Source of the DNA: Chryseobacterium sp. MFBS3-17
Lineage (GTDB): Bacteria > Bacteroidota > Bacteroidia > Flavobacteriales > Weeksellaceae
DNA length: 64,000 bases
NCBI RefSeq assembly: GCF_020687745.1
Contig: NZ_JAJEWK010000012.1
Span: forward strand, 372,001 to 436,000
Direction of reading: 5' to 3'
In this document: positions 26,939-35,453 of the stretch, piece by piece
Layout: each line of letters starts with the position of its first letter
Position numbering within the stretch: the stretch's first letter is position 1
Made by a program: the position numbers and the translations under genes
The notes under the pieces: generated by a model
Told to the model about the DNA's origin: nothing
The model's input: the letters and a program-made list of their open reading frames with translations, nothing else
The model's database searches: none

Positions 26939-28252
26939 TTAAATTTCAGTATTCAGATCCCAGTTTTCCAGATAATCGTGAACATGTTTCAGCATCATGC
27001 CACCCAGAGATCCGTCTACCACACGGTGGTCATAGGAATGGGACATGAACATCAGGTTTCTGATGGCAATCACATCACCGTCCGGAGTTTCCAGTATAGC
27101 AGGTTTTTTCACGATGGCTCCGATGGCCAGAATGGCTACTTGCGGCTGAGGAATAATCGGGGTGCCCATCAGGTTGCCGAAGCTTCCCACGTTAGAAATG
27201 GTATAAGTAGCCCCCTGAGTGTCTTCCGGTCTCAGTTTTTTGTTTCTTGCTCTGTACGCCAGATCGTTGATGGCTTTTGCCAGTCCGCTCAGTGAAAGCT
27301 GGTCTGCATTTTTAATTACCGGAACAATCAGGTTGCCATCCGGCAGGGCAGTGGCCATACCAATATTGATGTTTTTCTTTTTAATGATTTTATCTCCGTC
27401 CACCGATACATTGATCATCGGGAAGTCCTGAATCGCTTTCACAACCGCTCTTACAAAGATCGGCATGAAGGTGAGTCTTTCGCCTTCGCGCTTTTCAAAA
27501 AGACCTTTGTTTTTCGCTCTCCATTTTACCACATTGGTTACATCGGTCTCGATGAAGGAGGTTACGTGCGGAGCAGTACGCTTGGAGTTCACCATTGCAT
27601 CTGCAATGATTTTGCGCACGCGGTCCATTTGAATAATTTCGTCTCCCTCTGAAACCGGAACCGGAACAGCTGCCGGAGCCGGTGCAGCTGCGGTTTTCTG
27701 AGGCTGAACAGGAGCTGCTGCCGGAGCAGTGCCGCGGTTTTTCACGTAAGCCAGAATATCTTCTTTTGTAATGCGGCCTTCCAGTCCACTGCCTTTGATG
27801 GATTGCAACTCGGTTTCAGAAATATTTTCCTGCTGGGCAATATTTTTTACCAGTGGCGACAGGTACAGGTCTCCGGAAAATGTTGGAGTTGCTGTGCTCA
27901 GTGGTTTTTCAAGTTCCTGAATATCTGCAGCAGCTGGTGCCGGGATTTCGGACTGGACTTCCTGGTGGGATTTGGCTTCCTGAGGTTGTGCCGCTACCGC
28001 TTCACCTTCGCCGGCAATTTCCAGGATGGCAATTGCTTCGCCTATTTTGGCTACTTCGTCTTTTTGTTTGAGAATCTTTACAATTTTCCCCGAAACCGGT
28101 GTCGGAACATCCGAATCCACTTTATCGGTAGCAATTTCTACTACGGAATCATCTTCTTTTACCACATCTCCTTCATTCACCATCCAACTGATAATCGTAG
28201 CTTCCATCACGCCTTCGCCCATCGAAGGAAGTAATAACTTGTATTCTGCCAT
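26939..28252 (-). CDS. 2-oxoacid dehydrogenase E2 (dihydrolipoyl acyltransferase)
   Basis: Core acyltransferase of a 2-oxoacid dehydrogenase complex, 437 residues. Domains in order: one lipoyl domain with the modified lysine in ATDKVDSDVPTPVSG (about residue 43), a Pro/Ala/Gln linker, the E1/E3-binding domain (LSPLVKNIAQQENISETELQ, then GSGLEGRITKEDIL), a second Ala/Pro linker, and the catalytic domain ending HSYDHRVVDGSLGG with active His/Asp. A single lipoyl domain and the -ISNVGSFGNLMGTPII- segment point to the branched-chain/acyl type more than pyruvate, but this is not certain. No E1 or E3 gene is adjacent. TATATTTG (28273-28280, reverse strand) is the likely -7 box. Confidence 0.93.
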   Translation of the reverse strand: MAEYKLLLPSMGEGVMEATIISWMVNEGDVVKEDDSVVEIATDKVDSDVPTPVSGKIVKILKQKDEVAKIGEAIAILEIAGEGEAVAAQPQEAKSHQEVQSEIPAPAAADIQELEKPLSTATPTFSGDLYLSPLVKNIAQQENISETELQSIKGSGLEGRITKEDILAYVKNRGTAPAAAPVQPQKTAAAPAPAAVPVPVSEGDEIIQMDRVRKIIADAMVNSKRTAPHVTSFIETDVTNVVKWRAKNKGLFEKREGERLTFMPIFVRAVVKAIQDFPMINVSVDGDKIIKKKNINIGMATALPDGNLIVPVIKNADQLSLSGLAKAINDLAYRARNKKLRPEDTQGATYTISNVGSFGNLMGTPIIPQPQVAILAIGAIVKKPAILETPDGDVIAIRNLMFMSHSYDHRVVDGSLGGMMLKHVHDYLENWDLNTEI

Positions 28253-28437
28253 TTTTAAATTTTAGATTTTTACAAATATATAAAAATTTGCTTAAAAATT
28301 GAGAAATCTGTAATTTTTAACAAGACAGGGGCTCTGTTCCGCATTCTAAATGGTGTGGCATCTGCTGTAAGAAAGCAATGGTGGCAAGAGATGCACACTG
28401 CTGTTCACCAAAAACGGGGAAGAGGGTGCTTGCTGCT

Positions 28438-29265
28438 TTAGTTCTTTTTGAACTCAATATAGATGGGTTCACCTACCTTCAGTCCGAAGAGTGTCCGCGC
28501 GCCATTTTCTGCCGTTCCCTTGTAGATGGTAAGTTCCAGCAGGCCGGAGTCATTAAAGATGGCTGCAGGTTTGCCGTGCTGTTCATGCTCGGTCTCCCAG
28601 TCGGTCACGACCCCGGTATGCGTACGGTAAATTTTGCTGAGCGCCAGCGTCCGGAACCTGATGCTGAAAGAAGTATGCAGGCTCATCATCTCATCAAAAA
28701 GTTTTTTGGTGATATTTGATATAATATTTCCGTAATTGTCTATATACAGTACTTCGCCGAAGATGAAATCGTCTTTGGATCCCGCGTTGGGAAAAGAAAG
28801 TTCTCTGGGTGTTTTGTATTTCCGCCCTATGACCTCCGGCAGGCCACCGTTCTGAAGATGCAGTGCTGCAGGCACCAGAATATCAGTGGTGGCGAAATTC
28901 ACCACATCATCAAACCTTGTATTGATGGTAATTTCATAAATCTTTTCCGGTTTGATGTCGTAAAAAATGAGACTGAGCACGCCATTGTCTGCAGCCAGAA
29001 AATAATGGCCGTCTGCCTTATAGATGATGTATTTGCGCTCTTTATGGTAAGAACTGTCTACCGATATGATATGAATGCTGCCCGGTGGGAAGTGCCGGTA
29101 GGCATTGCCTACAATGTATGCTGTTTGCTGCAGGTCATAAGCTTGTATGTTATGCGTAATGTCCACAATCTTCGCATCAGGATTTCGAGACAAAATGCTG
29201 CCCTTTATGGCGGCCAGTCTGTAATCTGTATATCCGTAATCTGACGTTAAGGTAATAATAGGCAT
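28438..29265 (-). CDS. SAM hydroxide adenosyltransferase (DUF62)
   Basis: A 275-residue member of the DUF62 family, which hydrolyses S-adenosylmethionine to adenosine and methionine with hydroxide and is related to the fluorinase and chlorinase. Seen: ITLTSDYGYTDYRLAAIKGS at the N-terminus (aspartate for ribose contact), NAYRHFPPGSIHIISVD, FLAADNGVLSL and IDNYGNIISNI. The fluorinase/chlorinase 23-residue insertion is not evident, so plain hydrolase activity is expected. TATTTTTG at 29295-29302 (reverse strand) is a likely promoter element, divergent from phoH. Confidence 0.9.
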   Translation of the reverse strand: MPIITLTSDYGYTDYRLAAIKGSILSRNPDAKIVDITHNIQAYDLQQTAYIVGNAYRHFPPGSIHIISVDSSYHKERKYIIYKADGHYFLAADNGVLSLIFYDIKPEKIYEITINTRFDDVVNFATTDILVPAALHLQNGGLPEVIGRKYKTPRELSFPNAGSKDDFIFGEVLYIDNYGNIISNITKKLFDEMMSLHTSFSIRFRTLALSKIYRTHTGVVTDWETEHEQHGKPAAIFNDSGLLELTIYKGTAENGARTLFGLKVGEPIYIEFKKN

Positions 29266-29405
29266 TTGTGCAGCAGAAAAATAGTAGTGAAGTGCAAAAA
29301 TAGTTTAAATATTAGAAAACGAAAGTCATTGTGGATAACAAAAATTTCCTGGTTTCAAAATTAAATGATACATTTAAAAACTGAATCAATTATAATAATT
29401 ACCGG

Positions 29406-30365
29406 ATGTTTGAACTCAATTATGATCTGGAGGGTATCGATCCTAAAATATTTTACGGCGTCAATAATCAATTTTTTAATCTCATAAAATCTACCTTTCC
29501 CACCTTGAAAATCACGGGCAGGGATCACCAGATTTTTGCCATGGGAAATCAGGAAACCCTGGATGTCTTACGGCTGAAACTGGATGATATTGTAAGTTTT
29601 ATCTCCAAAAATCACAGCATCACGCTGAAGGATGTGGAAAATATACTTCATATAAAAGATGCTGCAGAGAAAGAACTGGTTTTTGACCAGGATATTATTG
29701 TAAAAGGGGTCAACGGAAAAGTCATCAAAGCCAAAACCACCAATCTGAAAAAACTGGTGCGCGAAAGCGAGAAGAAAGACATGGTTTTTGCCATCGGTCC
29801 AGCCGGTACCGGCAAAACCTATACCTCTGTAGCACTGGCTGCCCGTGCCTTGCGGGATAAAGTAGTGAAACGCATCATCCTGACCCGGCCGGCAGTGGAA
29901 GCCGGTGAAAGTCTTGGATTTCTGCCCGGCGACCTGAAAGAAAAAATGGATCCCTATCTTCAGCCTTTATATGATGCCTTGCGGGACATGATTCCGCATG
30001 AAAAGCTGGAAGGGTTTATAGAGAAAAAAATAATCGAGGTGGCACCGCTTGCCTTCATGCGCGGGCGTACGCTGGATGAAGCTTTTGTCATACTGGATGA
30101 AGCCCAGAATACCACCCATTCGCAGATGAAAATGTTCCTGACTAGAATGGGGATGAATGCCAAATTCATCATCACCGGAGACCCGAGCCAGGTAGATTTG
30201 CCCCTGAAACAAAAATCCGGACTGAAGGAAGCCATGAGGATTCTGAAGGATGTGAATGAAATCGGTTTTGTACATCTCACCGAGGAAGATGTGGTGCGTC
30301 ACCCGGTAGTCCGGAAAATTATCCACGCCTACAGCCGGGAGGAAAAACGAATGAAGGATGAGTAA
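29406..30365 (+). CDS. PhoH-family ATPase
   Basis: Cytoplasmic PhoH-like ATPase/putative RNA helicase of 319 residues. N-terminal KH-like region (to about 100), then the ATPase with Walker A IGPAGTGKTYTS, TRPAVEAGESLGFLPGDLKE, Walker B AFVILDEAQNT, and TGDPSQVDLP. The family is linked to RNA metabolism and ribosome maturation, often beside ybeY, which is not adjacent here. Confidence 0.93.
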   Translation: MFELNYDLEGIDPKIFYGVNNQFFNLIKSTFPTLKITGRDHQIFAMGNQETLDVLRLKLDDIVSFISKNHSITLKDVENILHIKDAAEKELVFDQDIIVKGVNGKVIKAKTTNLKKLVRESEKKDMVFAIGPAGTGKTYTSVALAARALRDKVVKRIILTRPAVEAGESLGFLPGDLKEKMDPYLQPLYDALRDMIPHEKLEGFIEKKIIEVAPLAFMRGRTLDEAFVILDEAQNTTHSQMKMFLTRMGMNAKFIITGDPSQVDLPLKQKSGLKEAMRILKDVNEIGFVHLTEEDVVRHPVVRKIIHAYSREEKRMKDE

Positions 30366-30482
30366 CGCCGGAATTTTTCGCATTTACTTTAAATATTAAA
30401 GTAAATATTATATCTTTTTCAGTAATTTTTATATAATCATCTGATTTTGCACAGATGGTCTTTACCCTACGCTTTCTATGTT

Positions 30483-30490
30483 TATCTTTG
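30483..30490 (+). promoter_or_regulatory. -7 box before the outer-membrane barrel pair
   Basis: TATCTTTG matches TAnnTTTG, 20 bases before the ATG at 30511. A perfect inverted repeat (ATTTACTTTAA with complement, 30379-30404) between phoH and this box may end the phoH transcript. Confidence 0.5.
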
Positions 30491-30510
30491 CCCCTAAATA
30501 AAGAAGGACT

Positions 30511-31017
30511 ATGAGAAAGTTATTATTAGGAGCTGCGGTCGTTTTATCTGCAACCGCTTTTGGCCAGAGAGCACAAAAAGGAGATTTACAACTCAATGCA
30601 GGTCTGGCGTTTCCGCACCGGTATGCAGATAATGTAGGTGTGTATGCAGGACTGGATTACGGAATTCACCCGGATGTAACCTTGGGAGTTGAAGCCCGTT
30701 TCGGATCCAAACATTATGATAATTACGCAGACGGAAGATGGTTCGGAATCGGATTCAACGGAAACTACCACTTCAATACGCTGATTGGCATCCCAAACAA
30801 CTGGGACTTCTATGCCGGTGCTACTATTGGGTTCAATACATTCAATTATGACCATCCGGAAAATGACAACTGGCGCAGGCCACACCGTTCTGAAGCAGGA
30901 TTTTCTGCACAGGTAGGCGGCCGTTACTTTATCACCAATAATTTCGGACTGAACGCCGAGGCTAATGCCGGAACTGTGTTCAATGGAGGTAAGTTCGGAA
31001 TTACCTATAAATTCTGA
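30511..31017 (+). CDS. Small outer-membrane beta-barrel protein
   Basis: A 168-residue secreted protein: signal peptide MRKLLLGAAVVLSATAFGQ, then alternating strands rich in Tyr, Phe and Gly (GLDYGIHPDVTLGVEARFGS, NYHFNTLIGIPNNWDFYAGA) and a C-terminal FGITYKF ending in F, as outer-membrane barrels do. It belongs to the broad OmpX/porin-like group; specific function unknown. The next barrel gene follows after 28 bases, so both may be one transcript. Confidence 0.8.
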   Translation: MRKLLLGAAVVLSATAFGQRAQKGDLQLNAGLAFPHRYADNVGVYAGLDYGIHPDVTLGVEARFGSKHYDNYADGRWFGIGFNGNYHFNTLIGIPNNWDFYAGATIGFNTFNYDHPENDNWRRPHRSEAGFSAQVGGRYFITNNFGLNAEANAGTVFNGGKFGITYKF

Positions 31018-31045
31018 TTGATTTAAATTTATATATCATTTTAAC

Positions 31046-31588
31046 ATGAAAAAGATTTTCATTGCAGGTGCTGTGGCACTTTTCGGAGCGGTAAATGCTC
31101 AGTCGTTTGGGGTTAAGGCTGGCCTCAACATTACTAATATAACCAATCTGGAAGCCGATGCCAAAGTAGGTTTCCACGCAGGTGCTTTCATGAATATGCC
31201 GCTGGCTTCCAGTTTCAGTATTCAGCCGGAGGTTCTGTATAATGGCAAAGGTGCCAAGGATGGTGATGCGTCAGTGAATCTGGATTATATTTCTGTGCCG
31301 GTGATGTTTCAGTACAACGCTATGCCCAACCTTTATCTGGAAGCAGGACCGGAATTCAGTTTTCTGGTAAGCGCAAAAGCAAAAGCAAACAGCGTAAGCC
31401 TGGATATTGATGACGCTGTAAAATCATTTGATTTCGGCGTGGGAATTGGTGCAGGTTATTACTTTACACCAAACATCGGGGTCAATCTGAGATATGTTGC
31501 CGGCTTCACAGATGCATGGGAAGATAACTTTACTGATGATGCTTACCTGAACGGTGCGTTCCAAGCAGGATTGTCCTATAAGTTCTAA
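31046..31588 (+). CDS. Porin-family outer-membrane beta-barrel protein
   Basis: A 180-residue barrel with signal peptide MKKIFIAGAVALFGAVNAQ and the family opening SFGVKAGLNITNI, GFHAGAFMNMPLASSFSIQP, then EAGPEFSFLVSAK and GAGYYFTPNIGVNLRYVAG, ending AGLSYKF. This is the common PorT-like/outer-membrane-beta-barrel domain of Bacteroidota. Function unknown. A terminator closes the unit. Confidence 0.85.
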   Translation: MKKIFIAGAVALFGAVNAQSFGVKAGLNITNITNLEADAKVGFHAGAFMNMPLASSFSIQPEVLYNGKGAKDGDASVNLDYISVPVMFQYNAMPNLYLEAGPEFSFLVSAKAKANSVSLDIDDAVKSFDFGVGIGAGYYFTPNIGVNLRYVAGFTDAWEDNFTDDAYLNGAFQAGLSYKF

Positions 31589-31609
31589 AAATGACCTATC
31601 TTATAATTG

Positions 31610-31633
31610 AAGCCTCCGCAAGGGGGCTTTTTT
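31610..31633 (+). terminator. Intrinsic terminator after the barrel pair
   Basis: AGCCTCC, loop GCAA and GGGGGCT form a hairpin (one G-U) followed by TTTTTT, 22 bases past the stop codon. Confidence 0.8.
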
Positions 31634-31635
31634 AG

Positions 31636-31647
31636 TGATAAATATCA
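31636..31647. promoter_or_regulatory. FNR/CRP-like palindrome before a barrel gene
   Basis: TGATAAATATCA, identical to 2956-2967, is centred about 45 bases before the TACATTTG -7 box (31683-31690) of the next barrel gene. That distance suits an activator of the Crp/Fnr type. Confidence 0.45.
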
Positions 31648-31710
31648 GTATTGAGGGCTGTGTTTCACGATGTTTTTAGTCTTACATTTGCGGCCTGAAA
31701 ATTAATTATT

Positions 31711-32364
31711 ATGAAAAAGTTATTATTGGTTGCTGCTATGGCAGTATTCGCAGGAGCAAATGCTCAGATGCAAAAAGGAAGCTGGGTGGTAGGTGCCTCT
31801 ACAAATCTTGGATTCAACAGTGTAAACACGAATTCTAAAGCTACTTTCGGTGGAGTTACTGTGGAAGAAGATGCTACCGTAAATACATTCAACGTAAATC
31901 CTTCTGTAGGTTATTTCGTGATGGACAATCTGGCCGTGGGTCTGGATTTTGGTTACACCAATGCTTCACAAAAAGAGGATGATTACAAATTCATTACCAG
32001 TACGGTTTCTGTAATGCCAAATGCGACTTACTATTTCTACAATGAAGGGAATTTTATTCCTTATCTGGGTGCAGGTGCAGGATATGCTGCGGTAACGTAC
32101 AAAGAAAAAGAAAGCGGTTCTTCTTACTCTGAAACCTACGACGGATTCGCTTGGAAAGGTAAAGGTGGGGTAGTATACCTGATCAATAAAAACCTGGGTC
32201 TGGATCTTGGTCTTTCTTATACGCAGTTCAACAACAAGGAAACTGACACGGTTATGGGATCTACTGTTACTCAGAAAAATAAAGTTGGAACTTTCGGTGT
32301 AAATGTAGGTTTCTCTATCTTCTTAGGAAAAGGTAAAAATGCGAATAACGCAGAAGTAAAATAA
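31711..32364 (+). CDS. Porin-family outer-membrane beta-barrel protein
   Basis: A 217-residue barrel: signal peptide MKKLLLVAAMAVFAGANAQ, then GSWVVGASTNLGF, PSVGYFVMDNLAVGLDFGYT, YLGAGAGYAAVTYKE, LINKNLGLDLGLSYTQF and a C-terminal strand FGVNVGFSIFLG. It resembles the OmpW/opacity-like class. A short charged tail (KGKNANNAEVK) follows the last strand. It has its own promoter (TACATTTG) and terminator. Confidence 0.85.
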   Translation: MKKLLLVAAMAVFAGANAQMQKGSWVVGASTNLGFNSVNTNSKATFGGVTVEEDATVNTFNVNPSVGYFVMDNLAVGLDFGYTNASQKEDDYKFITSTVSVMPNATYYFYNEGNFIPYLGAGAGYAAVTYKEKESGSSYSETYDGFAWKGKGGVVYLINKNLGLDLGLSYTQFNNKETDTVMGSTVTQKNKVGTFGVNVGFSIFLGKGKNANNAEVK

Positions 32365-32393
32365 TTCAATCATCGGTTTTCCGATATGATATA

Positions 32394-32427
32394 AGTCCCG
32401 GGTCATGCTGATCCGGGACTTTTTTTG
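32394..32427 (+). terminator. Intrinsic terminator
   Basis: AGTCCCGG and CCGGGACT pair around an 11-base loop and are followed by TTTTTTT. The remaining bases to 32632 are AT-rich and I see nothing else in them. Confidence 0.85.
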
Positions 32428-32632
32428 GTCATTTTTTTGGAAATTAAACGATTCTGGTTTGTTAATTTTTTTAACACGCATGTTAATAAGTGTTAAATAA
32501 ATTAATTCATATATTTTTATGAGTCAAAACAATGCTTTAAAATCTAGTTTTTAATGTGTTTTTTAAATCATGTAATCTGCAAAAATTAAGTACTAAATTC
32601 GTTTAATGTGTAAAAATAAATGTCTTTTTTAT

Positions 32633-32663
32633 TTGAGTTTGCAAATATAAATTATTAATTTTG
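32633..32663 (+). promoter_or_regulatory. Promoter of the jelly-roll protein gene
   Basis: TTG (32633-32635), 20 bases, TAATTTTG (32656-32663): exact TTG-N20-TAnnTTTG. The ATG follows at 32695. Confidence 0.7.
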
Positions 32664-32694
32664 AGAAATACAAACTAACCTAAAAAGTAAACTT

Positions 32695-33414
32695 ATGAAA
32701 AAGAATTATGTGATGTCTTTGTTCTTATGCGCCGGAATTTTTGCATCGGCGCAAGTGGGAATCAATACCGAGACGCCGGAGGCGACTCTGGATGTAAACG
32801 GAAATGTAATCGTTCGGACCGTGAATACTGCCGGTTCCGCTGCGGATTATGATTTTCTGGTGGTAAACAGTACAACCAATGAGGTTCAGAAAATTACAGG
32901 CAACCTTGCCGCAACCAACGTCAATACCACGATGGCGAAAGCGGTAGAGAGCGATGGCGTGAGTCTTTTGTCTGGCGGTGCCTATGCCGGATGGGAAAGA
33001 ATCGATTTTGGAGGCGGGCACGTTCCTATTAATCCCGGAAATCATTTTGATGCTGCTACTGATGTGTATACAGTTCCGTCCACGGGTGTGTATGCGGTAA
33101 ATTTTGAATTCCGGTATGGAAACGGGGTGCAGTTGCAGCTGCTGAGCTTTGGTGGCAGTCCCCGCGTAGGAGTTCTGAAGCAGGGTGGACCAGACGGCTA
33201 CACCGTAGTTGATGAACGGGTTTTTAGCGGAGCTAATGTGAATTTGTTCGGCATCGGAGCCCTTAGCGTCACATTGAGTTCAGTATCCATGAATTCGCTC
33301 TATCAGTTTACGGCAGGAGATGTTTTGTCTTTCGAAGTATTCCCCGGCGGTATTTCCCTGGACCTGCTGGGCGACAGCTACACCTCTGTTACCATCCATA
33401 AAATTTCAGATTAA
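32695..33414 (+). CDS. Secreted C1q/TNF-like jelly-roll protein
   Basis: A 239-residue exported protein with signal peptide MKKNYVMSLFLCAGIFASAQ. After it comes the phrase VGINTETPEATLDVNGNVIV, a tail-fibre-like lead often found in flavobacterial surface proteins. Residues about 100-239 resemble a C1q-like jelly roll (YTVPSTGVYAVNFEFRYGNG, SLYQFTAGDVLSFEVF, ending YTSVTIHKISD). A role in surface binding is plausible; no T9SS domain is present. Base composition matches the neighbours. Confidence 0.65.
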   Translation: MKKNYVMSLFLCAGIFASAQVGINTETPEATLDVNGNVIVRTVNTAGSAADYDFLVVNSTTNEVQKITGNLAATNVNTTMAKAVESDGVSLLSGGAYAGWERIDFGGGHVPINPGNHFDAATDVYTVPSTGVYAVNFEFRYGNGVQLQLLSFGGSPRVGVLKQGGPDGYTVVDERVFSGANVNLFGIGALSVTLSSVSMNSLYQFTAGDVLSFEVFPGGISLDLLGDSYTSVTIHKISD

Positions 33415-33438
33415 GCTCCCATAAACACTTGATATAGA

Positions 33439-33472
33439 AAATCCCGGACCGCTGAAGCGGTCCGGGATTTTT
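33439..33472. terminator. Bidirectional terminator
   Basis: A long stem, AATCCCGGACCGC with complement, closes a TGAA loop and is flanked by A and T runs. It serves the convergent jelly-roll and ffh genes. Confidence 0.9.
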
Positions 33473-33494
33473 ATCGAATATTCATGTATAAATC

Positions 33495-34862
33495 TTATCT
33501 TCCGAAGAGATTGCCGCCCATGCCCGGCATTTTTGGCATTCCCTTACTCATCATTTCCATCATCTGTTTTCCCTGAGGACCCTGCATCATTTTCATCATT
33601 TTCCCCATTTGTTCAAACTGCTTCATGAGGGCGTTCACATCCTCAATCTTTCTCCCTGCACCTTTGGCAATTCTGTGTTTGCGCTGAGTATTGATGATAG
33701 ATGGTCTTCTTCTTTCCTCCGGCGTCATGGAGTGAATGATGGCTTCTATGTGCTTGAAGGCATCATCGTTAATATCCACATCCTTGATGGCTTTCCCTAC
33801 ACCGGGAATCATCCCCATCAAATCCTTCATATTCCCCATTTTTTTAATCTGATTGATCTGTTTCAGGAAATCATCAAATCCAAATTCATTTTTGGCGATT
33901 TTTTTATGAAGTTTTTTGGCTTCTTCTTCATCAAACTGCTCCTGGGCTCTTTCTACCAGGGAAACCACGTCACCCATCCCCAGAATTCTGTCTGCCATCC
34001 TTTCCGGATAAAACAGATCCAGCGCTTCCATTTTCTCACCGGTAGAGATGAATTTTATGGGTTTTTCTACCACAGAACGTATGGTAAGTGCAGCACCCCC
34101 GCGGGTATCACCGTCCAGTTTGGTCAGAACCACACCGTCAAAATTCAGGGCATCATTAAATGCCTTGGCAGTGTTAACCGCATCCTGTCCGGTCATGGAA
34201 TCTACAACGAACAAAGTTTCGTCCGGCTTGATGAAATAATGAACCGATTTAATCTCGTTCATCATCTGCTCATCAATCGCCAAACGACCTGCGGTATCCA
34301 CAATCACGACATCATGATTGTTTTCTTTGGCAAATTTTACGGCATTTTCTGCAATGGAAGAAGGGTTTACAGCACCTTCTTCTGTATATACCGGTACGCC
34401 AATCTGGGTTCCCAGTACTTTAAGCTGTTCTATTGCTGCCGGACGATACACGTCGCAGGCTACCAGTAAAGGTTTTTTATTCTTTTTGATATTCAGATAG
34501 TTGGCCAGTTTTCCGGAAAAAGTGGTTTTACCGGAACCCTGCAGACCTGCAATGAGAATAACGCTCGGTTTCCCGGCAAGGTTAATGCCTTCCTGGGTGC
34601 CACCCATCAGTTGTACCAGTTCATCATGTACAATTTTGGTCATCAGCTGTCCCGGAGTCAGAGACGTGAGTACGTTTTGGCCCAGGGCTTTTTCCTGAAC
34701 TCTTTTGGTAAGGTCTTTGGCTACTTTATAGTTAACATCGGCATCTACCAGCGCGCGGCGTATTTCTTTTACCGTTTCGGCCACGTTGATTTCCGTAATC
34801 TTTCCTCTTCCGGAAATATTGTGCAGTGCTTTGTCTAATTTATCCTGTAAACTGTTGAACAT
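33495..34862 (-). CDS. ffh: Signal recognition particle protein Ffh
   Basis: GTPase that delivers membrane proteins with 4.5S RNA to FtsY. From ATG 34862 the 455 residues have normal length: N domain (FNSLQDKLDKALHNISGRG), G domain with GLQGSGKTT, DVYRPAAIEQLK, VDTAGRLAIDEQMM and TKLDGDTRGG, and the methionine-rich M domain ending PKMPGMGGNLFGR. The open frame continues 68 codons upstream to 35066 but that stretch is unlike Ffh, crosses its own promoter and overlaps the next gene, so it is not coding. Two tandem TATTTTTG boxes (34887-34894 and 34897-34904, reverse strand) lie just upstream. Confidence 0.97.
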   Translation of the reverse strand: MFNSLQDKLDKALHNISGRGKITEINVAETVKEIRRALVDADVNYKVAKDLTKRVQEKALGQNVLTSLTPGQLMTKIVHDELVQLMGGTQEGINLAGKPSVILIAGLQGSGKTTFSGKLANYLNIKKNKKPLLVACDVYRPAAIEQLKVLGTQIGVPVYTEEGAVNPSSIAENAVKFAKENNHDVVIVDTAGRLAIDEQMMNEIKSVHYFIKPDETLFVVDSMTGQDAVNTAKAFNDALNFDGVVLTKLDGDTRGGAALTIRSVVEKPIKFISTGEKMEALDLFYPERMADRILGMGDVVSLVERAQEQFDEEEAKKLHKKIAKNEFGFDDFLKQINQIKKMGNMKDLMGMIPGVGKAIKDVDINDDAFKHIEAIIHSMTPEERRRPSIINTQRKHRIAKGAGRKIEDVNALMKQFEQMGKMMKMMQGPQGKQMMEMMSKGMPKMPGMGGNLFGR

Positions 34863-34920
34863 TATCTTTACATTTTTAAAGGTTTGCAAAAATAAGCAAA
34901 AATAGAGAAACACAGAAAGA

Positions 34921-34951
34921 TTGCCGCCAAAGTTTAATATCCTTACTTTTG
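34921..34951 (+). promoter_or_regulatory. Promoter of the atp operon
   Basis: TTG (34921-34923), 20 bases, TACTTTTG (34944-34951): exact pattern, leading to the small membrane-protein gene at 35007. Confidence 0.75.
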
Positions 34952-35006
34952 CAGCGGCTTTGCTCATCCGGGCAGGGCAGAAATAAAAAAAAGTAAATCC
35001 GTATTT

Positions 35007-35405
35007 ATGAAATTGAGTGCCCAAACCTTGTACATTCTGTTGTTTTTTCTGCTTTTTGCAGTGCATTACGGACTTTGGAATTATCTGGAGCTGGATTACC
35101 GGGAGGTTTTCATCAGGTATTATATGGCTTTGTCTGTACTGTTCATTATGGTGATTACAGTTTTGTATGCCATGAAACTGCTGTATCCGGATTATATAGG
35201 GTTTGGATTTCTGGGTCTGATTCTGGTCAAAATTTCCTTAATGTTTCTGTTTATGGGCAAGCTGAAGCTTTCTGAAGTGCCGGATTATAAATTGCATTTC
35301 ATCTTTCCTTATCTTTTTGCATTGCTGCTGGAAACCCTGTTTGCGGTAAGGTTAATTCAGGATCAGGCAAAAGGTGAAAAAAATCAGCAAAAGGAAGTTG
35401 ACTAA
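35007..35405 (+). CDS. AtpI-like four-helix membrane protein (DUF6168-like)
   Basis: A 132-residue integral membrane protein with four hydrophobic helices (about 8-25, 40-57, 68-86, 98-115) and a charged tail (QDQAKGEKNQQKEVD). It precedes atpB by 48 bases, the place where other bacteria encode AtpI. I recognise it as the flavobacterial DUF6168-type protein with moderate certainty; a role in c-ring assembly or Mg2+ supply, as proposed for AtpI, is inferred from position only. Confidence 0.65.
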   Translation: MKLSAQTLYILLFFLLFAVHYGLWNYLELDYREVFIRYYMALSVLFIMVITVLYAMKLLYPDYIGFGFLGLILVKISLMFLFMGKLKLSEVPDYKLHFIFPYLFALLLETLFAVRLIQDQAKGEKNQQKEVD

Positions 35406-35428
35406 CTCAAATTTTTGTCCTATTTTTG
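35398..35428 (+). promoter_or_regulatory. Second promoter directly before atpB
   Basis: TTG (35398-35400), 20 bases, TATTTTTG (35421-35428): exact pattern. The TTG overlaps the last codons of the upstream gene. The predicted leader to the atpB ATG is about 20 bases. Confidence 0.7.
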
Positions 35429-35453
35429 CGCAACTTAAAAAAGAGATATATCA

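Noticed and set aside
34863-35066. 68-residue N-terminal extension of Ffh
   Set aside because: Not Ffh-like, contains the ffh -7 boxes and overlaps the atp promoter and next gene.
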